Numbered from the stretch's first letter, positions 34,832 to 43,862 are shown. The stretch is 64,000 nt of DNA from Thalassovita sp. (GCA_017792425.1 CP051233.1:709457-773456), one strand, 5' to 3'. Numbers and translations: made by a program. Notes: a model not told the origin generated them from the sequence alone.

Positions 34832-37282
34832 TCAACTGCCGCGCGGTTTGGCGCGCAGGGTGGGGTCGGCTTGGGTCGGGTCTTCGGGCCAGGGATGCCG
34901 CGGATAGCGCCCGCGCATGTCCTTGCGCACATCGGCATAGGATGTCGCCCAGAAGCCGGGAATATCCATCGTCGTCTGCACCGGCCGCCCGGCCGGGGAC
35001 AGCAGCGTCACGCGCAACGGGCGGCGGGCCACCATCGGATGCGTGGTCTGGCCGAACATTTCCTGCAGGCGCAGGCTGATTTCCGGGGCCTCGCCGCTGT
35101 AATCAATCGGTGTCTGCCGCCCCAGCGGCGTAGTGAAATGCGCGGGCGCGGCCCGGTCAAGCAGTTGCATCTGGGTCCAGTCCAGCATTGCCCGCAAGGC
35201 AGGCAACAGGTCGAACCGTTTCCAGTCCTCGGCCGATTTCACACCCTTCAGATAGGGCAGCAGCCAATCCTCCAGCCCCGCCAGCAGGGCGTCCGGCGTC
35301 ATGGCTGGCAGCGCCTCGCCCGAACCACGCACCAGTTCCACCCGTGCCACGAACCGCTGCGCCGCATCATTCAGAACGATTCCCAGGTCGCGCACCCCGT
35401 CCAGCATCGCCTGCGCCACGGCATCGGGCGGCGCGTCTTTCCAAATGCGGTCATCCAGCGTGACCGCGCCGAACATTTCACGCCGGCGGGCAATCACGCG
35501 CCGGTCGCGCCGCGACCATTCGCAGACATCGCACCACGCGATCTGGTCCGCGAACAGGCCCCGGATGTCTGCCTCGGTGATCTGCGCCGCCTGCCGGATC
35601 TTCGCTTCGCGCGGGTTGCCGTCGGTGTCCGTGACCACGATCAGCCGCGCATTGGCCAGCGGGTCGTGGTCGTCCAGCACCGCTCCCTTGCCCCCCGACA
35701 GGACAAAGCGCGCCTGATCCCCCTTGCGCCGCAGTCCCACCCGGTCGGGATAGGCCAGCGCGGCCATTTCCGCGATGCTCTGGCTGCCCTGCGCCGGTCC
35801 GGCCTGCGCGCGCAATCGCTTGGCCTCGGCTCGGATACGCTCCGCCACGCCGCGATTGGCGGCGAACGGTCGCCGCTCGGCAAAGCCGCGCGGGTCGCGC
35901 ACGGCCTCCAGCCGCAGGGCCAGATCCACCGGCGCGGAAAACGGCAAGGGATCGCGTTCGGCCAGCAGTGCCGCCAATTCTGCCGCCTGACCGCCCGCGA
36001 CGGCCAGCATATGCGCCAGACGCGGATGCAGCGGCAGTTTCGCCAGCACCTTGCCGTGATCCGTCACCCGGCCCGCACCATCCACAGCCCCCAGCATATG
36101 CAGCAGCGCCACCGCCTCGGCGTAGGAACCCGCATTGGGCTGGGTCAGCAGCGGCAGGTCCGCCGGGGCCGCGCCCCAGACCGCCAGTTCCAGCGCCAGC
36201 CCGGCCAGATCCGCCGCCTCTATTTCCGCGGGCGGGTAGGGGGCCATCCCACCCTCTTCGCCCTTCGTCCACATGCGGTAACATACACCCGGCGCCACCC
36301 GTCCCGCCCGGCCCGCGCGCTGTTCCGCCTCGGCGCGGGTCACCCGTTCGGTCACCAGCCGCGCCATGCCGCTGCCCGGATCGAACCGCGCCCGCCGCGC
36401 GCGGCCCGCATCCACCACCACCCGCACGTCCTGAATGGTCAGCGATGTTTCCGCGATCGAGGTCGCCAGCACCACCTTGCGGCCCTGCGCCGCCGGTTGG
36501 ATCGCCGCCCGTTGCGCCGCGAACTCCATCGCGCCGAACAGCGGGCGCACGTGGCAATCCCCCGGCAGGCGGCCCTTCAGCAGCGCCTCGACCCGCCGGA
36601 TTTCCCCCTCGCCGGGCAGGAACACCAGCACGCCGCCCTTGGTTTCGGAAACCGCCTGCACCACCAGGTCAGCACAGGCCGCTTCCAGCCGTGCGCCCTT
36701 GGCCGAGGGCCGGTCCAGATGCCGCATCTCCACCGGAAAGCTGCGCCCCTCGGACGTGATAACAGGTACGTCACCCATTAGCACCGCCACCGGCCCGGCG
36801 TCCAACGTTGCCGACATTGCCACCAGCAGCAGGTCATCCCGCAGCGCGCCCGCCACTTCCAGGCACAGCGCCAACCCCAGGTCTGCGTTCAGGGATCGTT
36901 CGTGGAATTCGTCAAAGATCACCGCGCCGATGCCCGACAGTTCCGGGTCCGACTGGATCATTCGGGTCAGGATGCCCTCCGTCACCACCTCGATTCGCGT
37001 GGTCTTGGAAACCTTTGCCTCGCCCCGCACGCGATAACCCACGGTGTCCCCGGCGCGTTCCCCCAGCGTTTCGGCCATCCGTTCCGCTGCCGCCCGCGCC
37101 GCCAGCCTGCGCGGTTCCAGCATCAGGATGCGGCCCCGCGTCAACCCCGCCTGCAGCATCGCCAACGGCACCACGGTGGTCTTGCCCGCCCCCGGTGGCG
37201 CCTGCAATACCGCCCGCCCCCGATCCCCCAGGGCGGTGATCAGCGGGTCCAGCGCGTCGTGAATGGGCAGATCGGTTTTCAT
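34832..37282 (-). CDS. hrpB: ATP-dependent helicase HrpB
   Basis: An 816-residue DExH-box helicase. Motif I is APPGAGKTT (about 28-36), motif II DEFHER, motif III SATLD, motif V/VI TSIAETSLTI and QRAGRAGRVAPG. A HrpB C-terminal domain (about 670-800, including RLQEMFGQTTHPMV and LLSPAGRPVQTT) completes it. The cellular role of HrpB in bacteria is not settled; RNA is the likely substrate. The start ATG 37282 (MKTDLPIHDAL) fits the family; the longer frame crosses the divergent promoter. Confidence 0.94.
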   Translation of the reverse strand: MKTDLPIHDALDPLITALGDRGRAVLQAPPGAGKTTVVPLAMLQAGLTRGRILMLEPRRLAARAAAERMAETLGERAGDTVGYRVRGEAKVSKTTRIEVVTEGILTRMIQSDPELSGIGAVIFDEFHERSLNADLGLALCLEVAGALRDDLLLVAMSATLDAGPVAVLMGDVPVITSEGRSFPVEMRHLDRPSAKGARLEAACADLVVQAVSETKGGVLVFLPGEGEIRRVEALLKGRLPGDCHVRPLFGAMEFAAQRAAIQPAAQGRKVVLATSIAETSLTIQDVRVVVDAGRARRARFDPGSGMARLVTERVTRAEAEQRAGRAGRVAPGVCYRMWTKGEEGGMAPYPPAEIEAADLAGLALELAVWGAAPADLPLLTQPNAGSYAEAVALLHMLGAVDGAGRVTDHGKVLAKLPLHPRLAHMLAVAGGQAAELAALLAERDPLPFSAPVDLALRLEAVRDPRGFAERRPFAANRGVAERIRAEAKRLRAQAGPAQGSQSIAEMAALAYPDRVGLRRKGDQARFVLSGGKGAVLDDHDPLANARLIVVTDTDGNPREAKIRQAAQITEADIRGLFADQIAWCDVCEWSRRDRRVIARRREMFGAVTLDDRIWKDAPPDAVAQAMLDGVRDLGIVLNDAAQRFVARVELVRGSGEALPAMTPDALLAGLEDWLLPYLKGVKSAEDWKRFDLLPALRAMLDWTQMQLLDRAAPAHFTTPLGRQTPIDYSGEAPEISLRLQEMFGQTTHPMVARRPLRVTLLSPAGRPVQTTMDIPGFWATSYADVRKDMRGRYPRHPWPEDPTQADPTLRAKPRGS

Positions 37283-37374
37283 GCGGGGGTTATCGGGCAA
37301 ACCCCGCCCGAATGCTAGATGGCTTGCCTTTGTGCGCGGTTCCGATACGGTCAGGTCATTGACAGGAAGCGCAT

Positions 37375-38184
37375 ATGACCAAACAGAACGATCCACCCGC
37401 ATCCGGCACGTCCAAGGTGATCAAGGGGCAGATCAAGATGCCCACGCGCCCAAAACAGCAGCCGGAAACGAAAATCCTTCTGGCGACGCCGTCCTATGGG
37501 GACAGTTTCTGCGGCAATTACGTCAGCAGCGTTATCCAGCTTTCGACATGGGCGGCGCTCAACAACGTCGGGCTTGCCACCTCTTTCCTGAACTATGCCG
37601 ACATCGCCGCCACGCGGAACATCCTGCTGTCCAAGTTCCTGTTTGAACACCCAACCGCCACGCATCTTCTGTTCGTGGATGACGACATGGGGTTCCCGGT
37701 GAAACTGGTGGCCGACGCGCTGGCGCTGAAGGCGGATCTTGTCGGTGCGCTGTACCCGAAACGCCGCATCGACCTGAAGAAACTGCACGCCGCCGGGCAG
37801 GAACCTTTCGACAAGGCGCTGGCGCAGGCCAACGATTTCGTCGGTCGCGTCGCCCGTGTCAGCCAGACGCGGGGGCGCTTCATGACCGCCGATTACATCG
37901 GCACCGGGTTCATGCTGCTCAGCCGCAGCGGGTTGAACACCTTCCTGGACCGGATGCCGGAACTGCGGTCGGAAAAGCGTTATGCCGGGGTCTTGCCGGA
38001 CTGGCCCTACCCGCATTTCCTGACCGCCTTCGATCGCCTGTCCGTCGATGACCAGGAATTTTCCGAGGATTTCGCCTTCTGCTATCGCTGGCGCAACGCC
38101 GGCCTGCCGATCTGGGCCGCCCGCGACGGCGAACTGACCCACACCGGTACCCAGGTTTTTGACGCCCGCCACGTGAACCGGTGA
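37375..38184 (+). CDS. Glycosyltransferase-like protein
   Basis: A 269-residue protein with a GT-A-like layout. The N-terminal strand KILLATPSYG, a nucleotide-sugar-binding acidic motif HLLFVDDDMGFP (Asp102-104), and a later SEDFAFCYRWRNAGLPIWA resemble the acidic and acceptor motifs of family 2 transferases. The YIGTGFMLLSRSGL segment is typical of a conserved group often annotated as hypothetical. No other sugar genes are near, so the product is unknown. It is divergent from hrpB and has its own GGAAGCG site. Confidence 0.78.
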   Translation: MTKQNDPPASGTSKVIKGQIKMPTRPKQQPETKILLATPSYGDSFCGNYVSSVIQLSTWAALNNVGLATSFLNYADIAATRNILLSKFLFEHPTATHLLFVDDDMGFPVKLVADALALKADLVGALYPKRRIDLKKLHAAGQEPFDKALAQANDFVGRVARVSQTRGRFMTADYIGTGFMLLSRSGLNTFLDRMPELRSEKRYAGVLPDWPYPHFLTAFDRLSVDDQEFSEDFAFCYRWRNAGLPIWAARDGELTHTGTQVFDARHVNR

Positions 38185-38268
38185 TTCTGCCGCACGTCCC
38201 CTTCCCGGACTGGACAAGCCCGCCCTGCGCAAGGCAAACAGTGCCGCGAAGAAGGACGGGAAGGCACG

Positions 38269-39249
38269 ATGGATATCGAACAGCTCAGTGACAAGATCAT
38301 CAAGGGCGACCGCCGGTCGCTGGCGCGCGCGATCACTCTGGTCGAAAGCAGCCGCGCCGACCACCGCGAACAGGCCGCCCAGCTGATCGAGTCGCTGTCG
38401 CGCAAATCCACCCGCCAGGCGATCCGCATCGGCCTGTCCGGCACCCCCGGCGTCGGCAAATCCACCTTCATCGAAAGCTTCGGAACGTTCCTGACCGGGC
38501 AGGGGATGAAGGTCGCGGTGCTGGCGGTCGATCCGTCCTCGGCCCGCTCGGGCGGGTCGATCCTGGGTGACAAGACCCGCATGGAACGCCTGTCCCGCGA
38601 TCCCGGCGCGTTCATCCGCCCCTCGCCCAGCCAGTCCCACCTTGGCGGTGTCGCCCGCCGCACCCGCGAAGCGGTGGCGCTGTGCGAGGCCGCGGGCTTT
38701 GACGTGGTGCTGATCGAAACCGTGGGCGTCGGCCAGTCCGAAACCGTGGTGGCGGAAATGTCGGACCTGTTCATCCTGCTGCTGGCCCCGGCGGGCGGCG
38801 ACGAATTGCAAGGCGTGAAACGCGGCATCATGGAAATGGCTGACATCATCCTGGTGAACAAGGCCGACGGCGACCTGAAACCCGCCGCCATGCGCACCTG
38901 CGCCGATTACGCCGGGGCGCTGCGCCTGCTGCGCAAACGCCCGCAAGACCCCGAAGGCTTCCCCAAGGCGATGACCGTCTCCGCGCTGGAGGAAAACGGC
39001 CTGCAAAAGGCGTGGCAGGAAATGACCACCCTGACCGGCTGGCGCAAGGACTCCGGCCATTTCGCCGGGCGCCGCGCCGCGCAGGCCGAATACTGGTTCG
39101 GTGAAGAGGTCCGCCAGGGCCTTCTGGCCCGCCTGCAACGCGAACCGCTGAAGGGCATGATGACCCAGCTTGGCGCGCAGGTGGCGGCCGGGGACACCAC
39201 CCCGTCGGCGGCGGCGGCAGAGATTCTGGGGCTCATGCAGCAGGGCTGA
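38269..39249 (+). CDS. meaB: Methylmalonyl-CoA mutase-associated GTPase MeaB
   Basis: A 326-residue G3E-type GTPase (ArgK/MeaB) that protects and reloads B12-dependent methylmalonyl-CoA mutase. P-loop GTPGVGKST (about 58-66), DPSSARSGGSILGDKTRM as the switch region, ETVGVGQSE and the base-specificity NKAD motif are seen. The C-terminal helical dimerisation segment is present. It complements the epimerase at 15972; the mutase itself is outside the window. GGGAAGG precedes ATG 38269. Confidence 0.96.
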   Translation: MDIEQLSDKIIKGDRRSLARAITLVESSRADHREQAAQLIESLSRKSTRQAIRIGLSGTPGVGKSTFIESFGTFLTGQGMKVAVLAVDPSSARSGGSILGDKTRMERLSRDPGAFIRPSPSQSHLGGVARRTREAVALCEAAGFDVVLIETVGVGQSETVVAEMSDLFILLLAPAGGDELQGVKRGIMEMADIILVNKADGDLKPAAMRTCADYAGALRLLRKRPQDPEGFPKAMTVSALEENGLQKAWQEMTTLTGWRKDSGHFAGRRAAQAEYWFGEEVRQGLLARLQREPLKGMMTQLGAQVAAGDTTPSAAAAEILGLMQQG

Positions 39250-39270
39250 CCGGAATCCCCCGCGAACCCC

Positions 39271-39299
39271 TTGACGCGTCCGGTGATTCCGCCTAATGA
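39271..39299 (+). promoter_or_regulatory. Sigma70-type promoter of rpmB
   Basis: TTGACG, 17 bp, TAATGA, about 90 bases before the rpmB start. A clean match for a strong ribosomal-protein promoter. Confidence 0.6.
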
Positions 39300-39389
39300 C
39301 GCCGAACGGAATTCGGGGCGCTGCCTTTGCGGCGTCCATTTATGTTGTAGGGGTCAGTGCGCCCCGCTGATCGAGACGAGGATAGACCC

Positions 39390-39677
39390 ATGTCGCGCCG
39401 CTGCGAACTGACCGGTAAAGGCCCGATGACTGGCAACAATGTCAGCCACGCAAACAACAAGACCCGTCGCCGGTTCCTTCCGAACCTGAACGACGTGACC
39501 CTGCAGTCCGAAACCCTGGGCCGTGGCGTGAAACTGCGCATCTCCGCAGCCGCCCTGCGCTCGGTGGATCACCGCGGCGGTCTGGACGCCTTCCTGGCCA
39601 AGGCCAAGGACGACGAACTGTCGGCCAACGCGCTGAAAATCAAGAAAGAGATCGCCAAGGCCCAGGCGTCCGCCTAA
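39390..39677 (+). CDS. rpmB: 50S ribosomal protein L28
   Basis: A 95-residue basic ribosomal protein with SRRCELTGKGPMTGNNVSHA and NKTRRRFLPNL, the L28 N-terminal pattern. The C-terminal extension (about 70-95) is typical of alphaproteobacteria. ATG 39390 follows GAGGATAG. An in-frame ATG 11 codons upstream lacks similarity. It is alone, with its own promoter and terminator. Confidence 0.97.
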   Translation: MSRRCELTGKGPMTGNNVSHANNKTRRRFLPNLNDVTLQSETLGRGVKLRISAAALRSVDHRGGLDAFLAKAKDDELSANALKIKKEIAKAQASA

Positions 39678-39698
39678 GCCCCGCGCCTTTCAAAGTTT

Positions 39699-39732
39699 GA
39701 AACAGCCCTGCCGAACCCGGCGGGGCTGTTTC
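39699..39732 (+). terminator. Terminator of rpmB
   Basis: A 15-bp stem GAAACAGCCCTGCCG / CGGCGGGGCTGTTTC (one wobble) with a short loop, 22 bases past the stop. Confidence 0.8.
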
Positions 39733-39780
39733 CATTTGTCCTGGCCGCAGTAAGCACCGGTTAAGGTTAACGCGCCCCCT

Positions 39781-39806
39781 GCGGCTTTTTCTTGGCCCAA
39801 ATCCCC
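39781..39806 (+). repeat. Diverged repeat, CTTTTTCTTGGCCCAAATCCCC type
   Basis: GCGGCTTTTTC, then TTGGCCCAAATCCCC. Near-identical wording appears at 42092 (GCGGCTTTTTC, GTGGCCCAAAACCCC) and in relaxed form at 28392. It resembles the complement of the GAGTATTT...GGCAAGATGAA element. Confidence 0.45.
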
Positions 39807-39908
39807 AAATCCCGCCGCGCCCCGCCAGGTGACCGGACGCCATCCGCCCCCCCTGGGCCGTTTTGTCGCTTTCAAACCTTCCTGCGCAGGAATATATCTG
39901 GATTCGGC

Positions 39909-40259
39909 ATGACGAAACTTCTGCGCACATATCTGGGCATTTCCCTCGCCCTGATGCTGGCCCTCACCGGCCAGTCCATGGCTGTCGCACGGGGTACACC
40001 GTCTGCCGCTGGCCAGATCATCCTGTGTACCGGCACTGGTCCCATCGCCGTACTGGTGGATGAAAACGGCCAACCCGTTGGAAAACCTCATATCTGTCCG
40101 GATTGCGCGCTGTCGGTTTTCGCCGCGCTGGGGGATGAACCGCCCCAGATAATGCGTCCCGAGGGACGGGCCATCGCCCTGCGAATCGAAACCGGGTTCC
40201 ACAAAGCCGCCGGACAACCGATCCCCGCCAAGGCCCGCGGCCCGCCCTCTGCCGTCTGA
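39909..40259 (+). CDS. Small exported Cys protein beside a copper chaperone
   Basis: A 116-residue protein with a signal peptide (about 1-28, hydrophobic GISLALMLAL). The mature part has Cys in IILCTGTGP and a CPDC pair (HICPDCALSVF), a pattern like DUF2946-type small periplasmic proteins. It lies 63 bases before the PCu(A)C gene, so a shared copper-related role is plausible; this is inference from position. ATG 39909 gives the signal sequence; the longer frame does not. Family membership is uncertain. Confidence 0.65.
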   Translation: MTKLLRTYLGISLALMLALTGQSMAVARGTPSAAGQIILCTGTGPIAVLVDENGQPVGKPHICPDCALSVFAALGDEPPQIMRPEGRAIALRIETGFHKAAGQPIPAKARGPPSAV

Positions 40260-40322
40260 TCCCTCTCACTCTCTCGGTCCCCGTCGAGACCCGGACAATC
40301 AGATTCAAAACAGAGGAAAGCC

Positions 40323-40823
40323 ATGTCTTTCAAAACCACCCTGCTGGCGGCCGCCGCCGCCGTTTCGCTTGCCTTGCCCGCCTTTGCCGAAGGCATCATG
40401 GTGCAAGATCCCTTCGCCCGCGTTTCCGCCAAGATGTCGAACTCGGGCGCGGCCTTCATGGTCATCCAGAACATGACCGGCCAAGACGACCGCCTGATCG
40501 CCGCCGCCTCGGACGTCGCCGAAAAGACCGAACTGCACACCCATATCGAAGACGCCAATGGCGTCATGCGTATGGTCCATGTCGAAGAAGGCTTTGAATT
40601 GCCCAAGGACGGCCAGATCATGATGGCGCGCGGCGGTCATCATGTGATGTTCCTGGGCCTGAAACAGCCCCTGGCCAATGGCGACATGGTCCATGTGACC
40701 CTGACCTTTGAAAAGGCCGGTGAAATCGCCGTCGACATCCCCGTGGACCTCGATCGCATGCCCGATCACGGCGGCGGCATGGGCAAGATGAACCAGGGCA
40801 AGATGAACAAGATGACGAATTGA
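40323..40823 (+). CDS. Periplasmic copper chaperone PCu(A)C
   Basis: A 166-residue exported protein. A signal peptide (about 1-22, ending LALPAFA-EG) precedes a cupredoxin-like domain. Copper ligands are visible: His72/His74 (LHTHIED), Met82/Met84 (GVMRM), His106/His107 and Met109 (GGHHVMF). The C-terminal Met/Lys-rich tail (GKMNQGKMNKM) could add Cu(I) binding. The family delivers copper to cytochrome c oxidase, sometimes with Sco. AGAGGAAAG is just before ATG 40323. Confidence 0.93.
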   Translation: MSFKTTLLAAAAAVSLALPAFAEGIMVQDPFARVSAKMSNSGAAFMVIQNMTGQDDRLIAAASDVAEKTELHTHIEDANGVMRMVHVEEGFELPKDGQIMMARGGHHVMFLGLKQPLANGDMVHVTLTFEKAGEIAVDIPVDLDRMPDHGGGMGKMNQGKMNKMTN

Positions 40824-40880
40824 CCGGGGCGGGGGAACGCTTTTCCTCCGACGGGCCACGGCCCGCCCTCGTCAAAGCGT

Positions 40881-40903
40881 AAGCCGGCCCTTGGGGCCGG
40901 CTT
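40881..40903. terminator. Bidirectional terminator between copper chaperone and sirtuin
   Basis: Stem AAGCCGGCCC / GGGCCGGCTT with loop TTG. It lies between the two convergent stops. T-tracts are short on both strands. Confidence 0.75.
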
Positions 40904-40911
40904 TGCGCCCT

Positions 40912-41604
40912 TCACCGGCGCAGCAAATCCGCCACCCAATCCGGCACGATCCTTGACGCTGTGCCGAACCGCGTTTCGGCAAAGTCCGACACGACAGAGG
41001 ACGGTTCCAGGTTCAGCTCCACCGTATGCGCTCCTGCCCGCGCGGCGTCCTGCACGAAGGCCGCCGCCGGATAGACCTGCCCCGAGGTGCCGATCGCCGC
41101 GAACACGTCCGCAGCGCGCAGGTGGTCCCAGATTTCCTCCATGTGATAGGGCATTTCCCCGAACCACACGACATCGGGCCGCGCAGCAGGCGCCCCGCAA
41201 TCCGGGCAGGGATGCCCTGGCGCCATCGCCTCCGGCGCCATCCAGCGATGCCCGCAGGCGCCGCATAGCGCCCCGGCCAGCGTCCCGTGCATATGCAGCA
41301 CGTTGCGCGATCCCGCGGCTTCGTGCAGCCCGTCCACGTTCTGCGTCACCACCAGCACCTCTCCGGCGAAGTCGCGTTCCAGCCGCGCCAGCGCCTGATG
41401 CGCCGCGTTGGGCCGCGCCTTGGCCGCCTGCATCCGCCGCGCGTTATAGAAATCATGCACCAGCCGCGGATTGCGCGCGAAACCTTCGGGCGTGGCCACG
41501 TCCTCGATCCGGTGCTGCGACCACAGCCCGCCTTCGTCGCGGAACGTCCCCAGCCCGCTTTCGGCGGAAATACCTGCTCCTGTCAGGATAACGATCTTTT
41601 CCAT
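40912..41604 (-). CDS. cobB: NAD-dependent protein deacylase, sirtuin
   Basis: A 230-residue sirtuin. NAD-binding GAGISAESGL (about 9-18), TQNVDGLHE, catalytic His105 (HMHG) and zinc Cys113, Cys116, Cys132 and Cys135 are present. Tyr53 and Arg56 in DFYNARR are the residues that mark class III enzymes, so desuccinylase/demalonylase activity is likely alongside deacetylation. ATG 41604 follows GGAGG; an ATG seven codons earlier is less well placed. Divergent from the phosphatase over only 41 bases. Confidence 0.94.
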   Translation of the reverse strand: MEKIVILTGAGISAESGLGTFRDEGGLWSQHRIEDVATPEGFARNPRLVHDFYNARRMQAAKARPNAAHQALARLERDFAGEVLVVTQNVDGLHEAAGSRNVLHMHGTLAGALCGACGHRWMAPEAMAPGHPCPDCGAPAARPDVVWFGEMPYHMEEIWDHLRAADVFAAIGTSGQVYPAAAFVQDAARAGAHTVELNLEPSSVVSDFAETRFGTASRIVPDWVADLLRR

Positions 41605-41645
41605 GCGGCCTCCTTGCCCTAACACTTTCCCCGAAGGAGAACCCG

Positions 41646-42080
41646 ATGACCACCCGTATCCTGTTTGTGTGTCTTGGAAATATCTGCCGTTCCCCGGCGG
41701 CAGAAGGCGTCATGCGCAAATGCGCCCCGCACCTGTCGCTGGACAGCGCCGGAACCTCTGACTGGCATGTCGGGGAACCGCCCTATCCCCCGATGCAACG
41801 CGCCGCCCAGGCACGCGGCTATGACCTGTCCACCTTGCGCGCGCGCCAGTTCCGCGCGGCGGATTTCGCCGCGTTCGACCTGATCCTGGCGATGGATGAA
41901 AACAATCTGGCGGGGATCGAGTCCCAGCGCCCACCGGGCAGCACAACCCCCGTGCGGCTGTTCGCGGCCTATGCCGACCCCAGCCTGTCCGACGTACCGG
42001 ACCCCTACTATACCCGCGATTTCGACGGCGTCCTGACCCTGATCGAAAAAGCTGCCCGAGGGCTGCTCAGAACGCTCTGA
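41646..42080 (+). CDS. Low-molecular-weight protein tyrosine phosphatase
   Basis: A 144-residue phosphatase. The P-loop is Cys9-LGNIC-Arg15-Ser16 at the N-terminus, and the DP acid motif is near the end (VPDPYYTRDFD). The size and layout match the housekeeping Wzb/YwlE-like class, though no exopolysaccharide kinase is adjacent. A GAAGGAGA site precedes ATG 41646. The substrate is unknown. Confidence 0.94.
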   Translation: MTTRILFVCLGNICRSPAAEGVMRKCAPHLSLDSAGTSDWHVGEPPYPPMQRAAQARGYDLSTLRARQFRAADFAAFDLILAMDENNLAGIESQRPPGSTTPVRLFAAYADPSLSDVPDPYYTRDFDGVLTLIEKAARGLLRTL

Positions 42081-42091
42081 CTCTGTCCCCA

Positions 42092-42117
42092 GCGGCTTTT
42101 TCGTGGCCCAAAACCCC
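42092..42117. repeat. Diverged repeat between convergent genes
   Basis: GCGGCTTTTTC, then GTGGCCCAAAACCCC. Near copy of the element at 39781. Located 12 bases past the phosphatase stop. Confidence 0.45.
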
Positions 42118-42159
42118 CAGCAGAGCGTCCCGCACCCGCCGCCCGCGCAACGCCGGGGA

Positions 42160-43023
42160 TCAGCGCCCCGAGTGCGCCCAGTCCCAGTACAGCTCTCGTG
42201 CCCGCTTCGTCACCGGGCCGATGCCGTACCGGGTGTCGTCGAATGCCGTCACCGGCGTGACCTTGTTCATGTTGCCGGACAGAAACACCTCGTCCGCGGC
42301 GTGAAAATCGTCAAAGCTCAACACCGTTTCATGCACGGTGAAACCGTCTGCCCTCAAGTTCTTGATATGGCGCGCGCGGGTGATGCCTGACAGGAAGGTA
42401 CCATTGGCCACCGGGGTGAACACTTCGCCGTCCTTGACCATGAACACGTTGGCGGTGGCGCTTTCGGCCACGTTCCCCAGCGCGTCGGCAACCAGCGCAT
42501 TGCCGAACCCCTTGGATTTCGCCTCGGCCAGCATGCGCGCGTTGTTGGGGTACAGGCACCCGGCCTTGGCGTTGCACACCGCGTCCTCCAGCACCGGGCG
42601 GCGGAACCGGGTCCGGGTCAGCGTGGTGGATGCGGTCGCGGGGGCCAGCGGGATTTCCTCCAGGCAGATGGCAAAGCCCGTTTCCTCGGGTGTCGGCACG
42701 ATGCCCGACGCATCGCCGTTGATCGCCCAGTACATCGGCCTGATATAGACGGCTGCCCCCTGCTGGAACCCGCGCAGCCCTTCATGGACCATGTCCACCA
42801 TCGCGTTCGTTTCCACCGTGGGTTCGATCATCAGCGCCTTGGCCGACCGGTTCACCCGCGCGCAATGGGCATCCAGGTCCGGGGTCAGCCCGTCAAAGAA
42901 CCGCGCCCCGTCGAACACCGTGGTGCCCAGCCAGGCGCCATGGTCGGCGGCCCCCATTACGGGCACGTCGCCCTGGTGCCAGGTGCCGTTGAAATAGGTG
43001 CGGATGGTGTTGCTCAGTGCCAT
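42160..43023 (-). CDS. ilvE: Branched-chain amino acid aminotransferase (fold type IV)
   Basis: A 287-residue PLP enzyme. It has VFDGARFF, the PLP lysine in CNAKAGCLYPNN, and GNVAESATANVFMVKDG, then SGITRARHI, the usual branched-chain aminotransferase segments. It converts the keto acids of Leu/Ile/Val to amino acids. D-amino-acid aminotransferases share the fold, so the substrate is likely but not certain. ATG 43023 begins the family N-terminus MALSNTIRTYF. No ilv genes are adjacent. Confidence 0.9.
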   Translation of the reverse strand: MALSNTIRTYFNGTWHQGDVPVMGAADHGAWLGTTVFDGARFFDGLTPDLDAHCARVNRSAKALMIEPTVETNAMVDMVHEGLRGFQQGAAVYIRPMYWAINGDASGIVPTPEETGFAICLEEIPLAPATASTTLTRTRFRRPVLEDAVCNAKAGCLYPNNARMLAEAKSKGFGNALVADALGNVAESATANVFMVKDGEVFTPVANGTFLSGITRARHIKNLRADGFTVHETVLSFDDFHAADEVFLSGNMNKVTPVTAFDDTRYGIGPVTKRARELYWDWAHSGR

Positions 43024-43196
43024 TGAATGTCTCCCTCTTGGCCCGAAGGGTAGGCCGCTGGCGGGGCCGGGTCCAGCGCAAACCATGCCGTAGAATCCCG
43101 GCGCATGTGGTGGGTTCACGCCCCAACACCGGATCGTGAATGGACCCGCTGGCCCTTATCTGGTTTTCAGACCCCGCGCAGAAACAGGAGCCCCCA

Positions 43197-43775
43197 ATGA
43201 CCCTAACCCGACGTTCCCTGATCCTGACGGCCGCCGCCGCCGTTACCACGCCCGCCCTGATCCCCACCCGCGCCCGCGCGGACGAAGGCGCACGCCCGGC
43301 AGAGGGCGGCGTACGGCGCAATATCTCCAGCTTTGCGCGGGTCGATTGGCGCGATCACTTCCCCGAACTGGGGGTGGGGGTGATTGTCGCCGATACCGCC
43401 TCTCGGGCGCTGCATTACTGGTCGGCGGATGGGGCGGATTACCGGCTGTATCCAACTTCGGTCCCGATGACGCCCGAACTGACCCGACTGGGTTACACCC
43501 AGGTCGTCCGCAAGGTCGAAGGCCCCAGTTGGACGCCCACGCCATCCATGCGCGAACGCGATCCGTCGTTGCCTGTCACCATCCCGCCGGGGCCGCAGAA
43601 CCCGCTGGGGACTCATGCTCTGTATCTTAGCTGGCAATACTACCGGATTCACGGCACGCATGACACGCGCAAGATCGGGCGCAAATCCTCGGACGGGTGT
43701 ATCGGGCTGTACAACGAAAAAATAGCCGAGCTTTTCGCGCTGGTGAAGGTCGGGACACGGGTGCGGCTGATCTGA
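43197..43775 (+). CDS. L,D-transpeptidase (YkuD) with Tat-like signal
   Basis: A 192-residue exported protein. The N-terminus LTRRSLILTAAAAV is a twin-arginine-type signal, with cleavage near residue 30. The YkuD domain carries IHGTHDTRKIGRKSSDGC with catalytic Cys168, followed by IGLYNEKI. Such enzymes form 3-3 crosslinks or attach lipoprotein to peptidoglycan. CAGGAG lies before ATG 43197; the longer frame adds 19 residues ahead of the signal. A rather short protein without a LysM domain. Confidence 0.9.
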   Translation: MTLTRRSLILTAAAAVTTPALIPTRARADEGARPAEGGVRRNISSFARVDWRDHFPELGVGVIVADTASRALHYWSADGADYRLYPTSVPMTPELTRLGYTQVVRKVEGPSWTPTPSMRERDPSLPVTIPPGPQNPLGTHALYLSWQYYRIHGTHDTRKIGRKSSDGCIGLYNEKIAELFALVKVGTRVRLI

Positions 43776-43819
43776 TCTGCTACGGGGCCGCCCCGGTGGA
43801 TCAATCGAATCGTACGTTT

Positions 43820-43842
43820 CAAGCCGCGAACCGTACGGCTTG
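43820..43842 (+). terminator. Weak terminator-like hairpin after the L,D-transpeptidase
   Basis: Stem CAAGCCG / CGGCTTG with a 9-base loop. GACAGG separates it from TTTTC, so termination is uncertain. Confidence 0.45.
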
Positions 43843-43862
43843 ACAGGTTTTCAAAAGATGGA

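Noticed and set aside
37351..39339. 662-codon minus-strand frame
   Set aside because: It is antisense to the glycosyltransferase-like gene and meaB, both of which have clear motifs.
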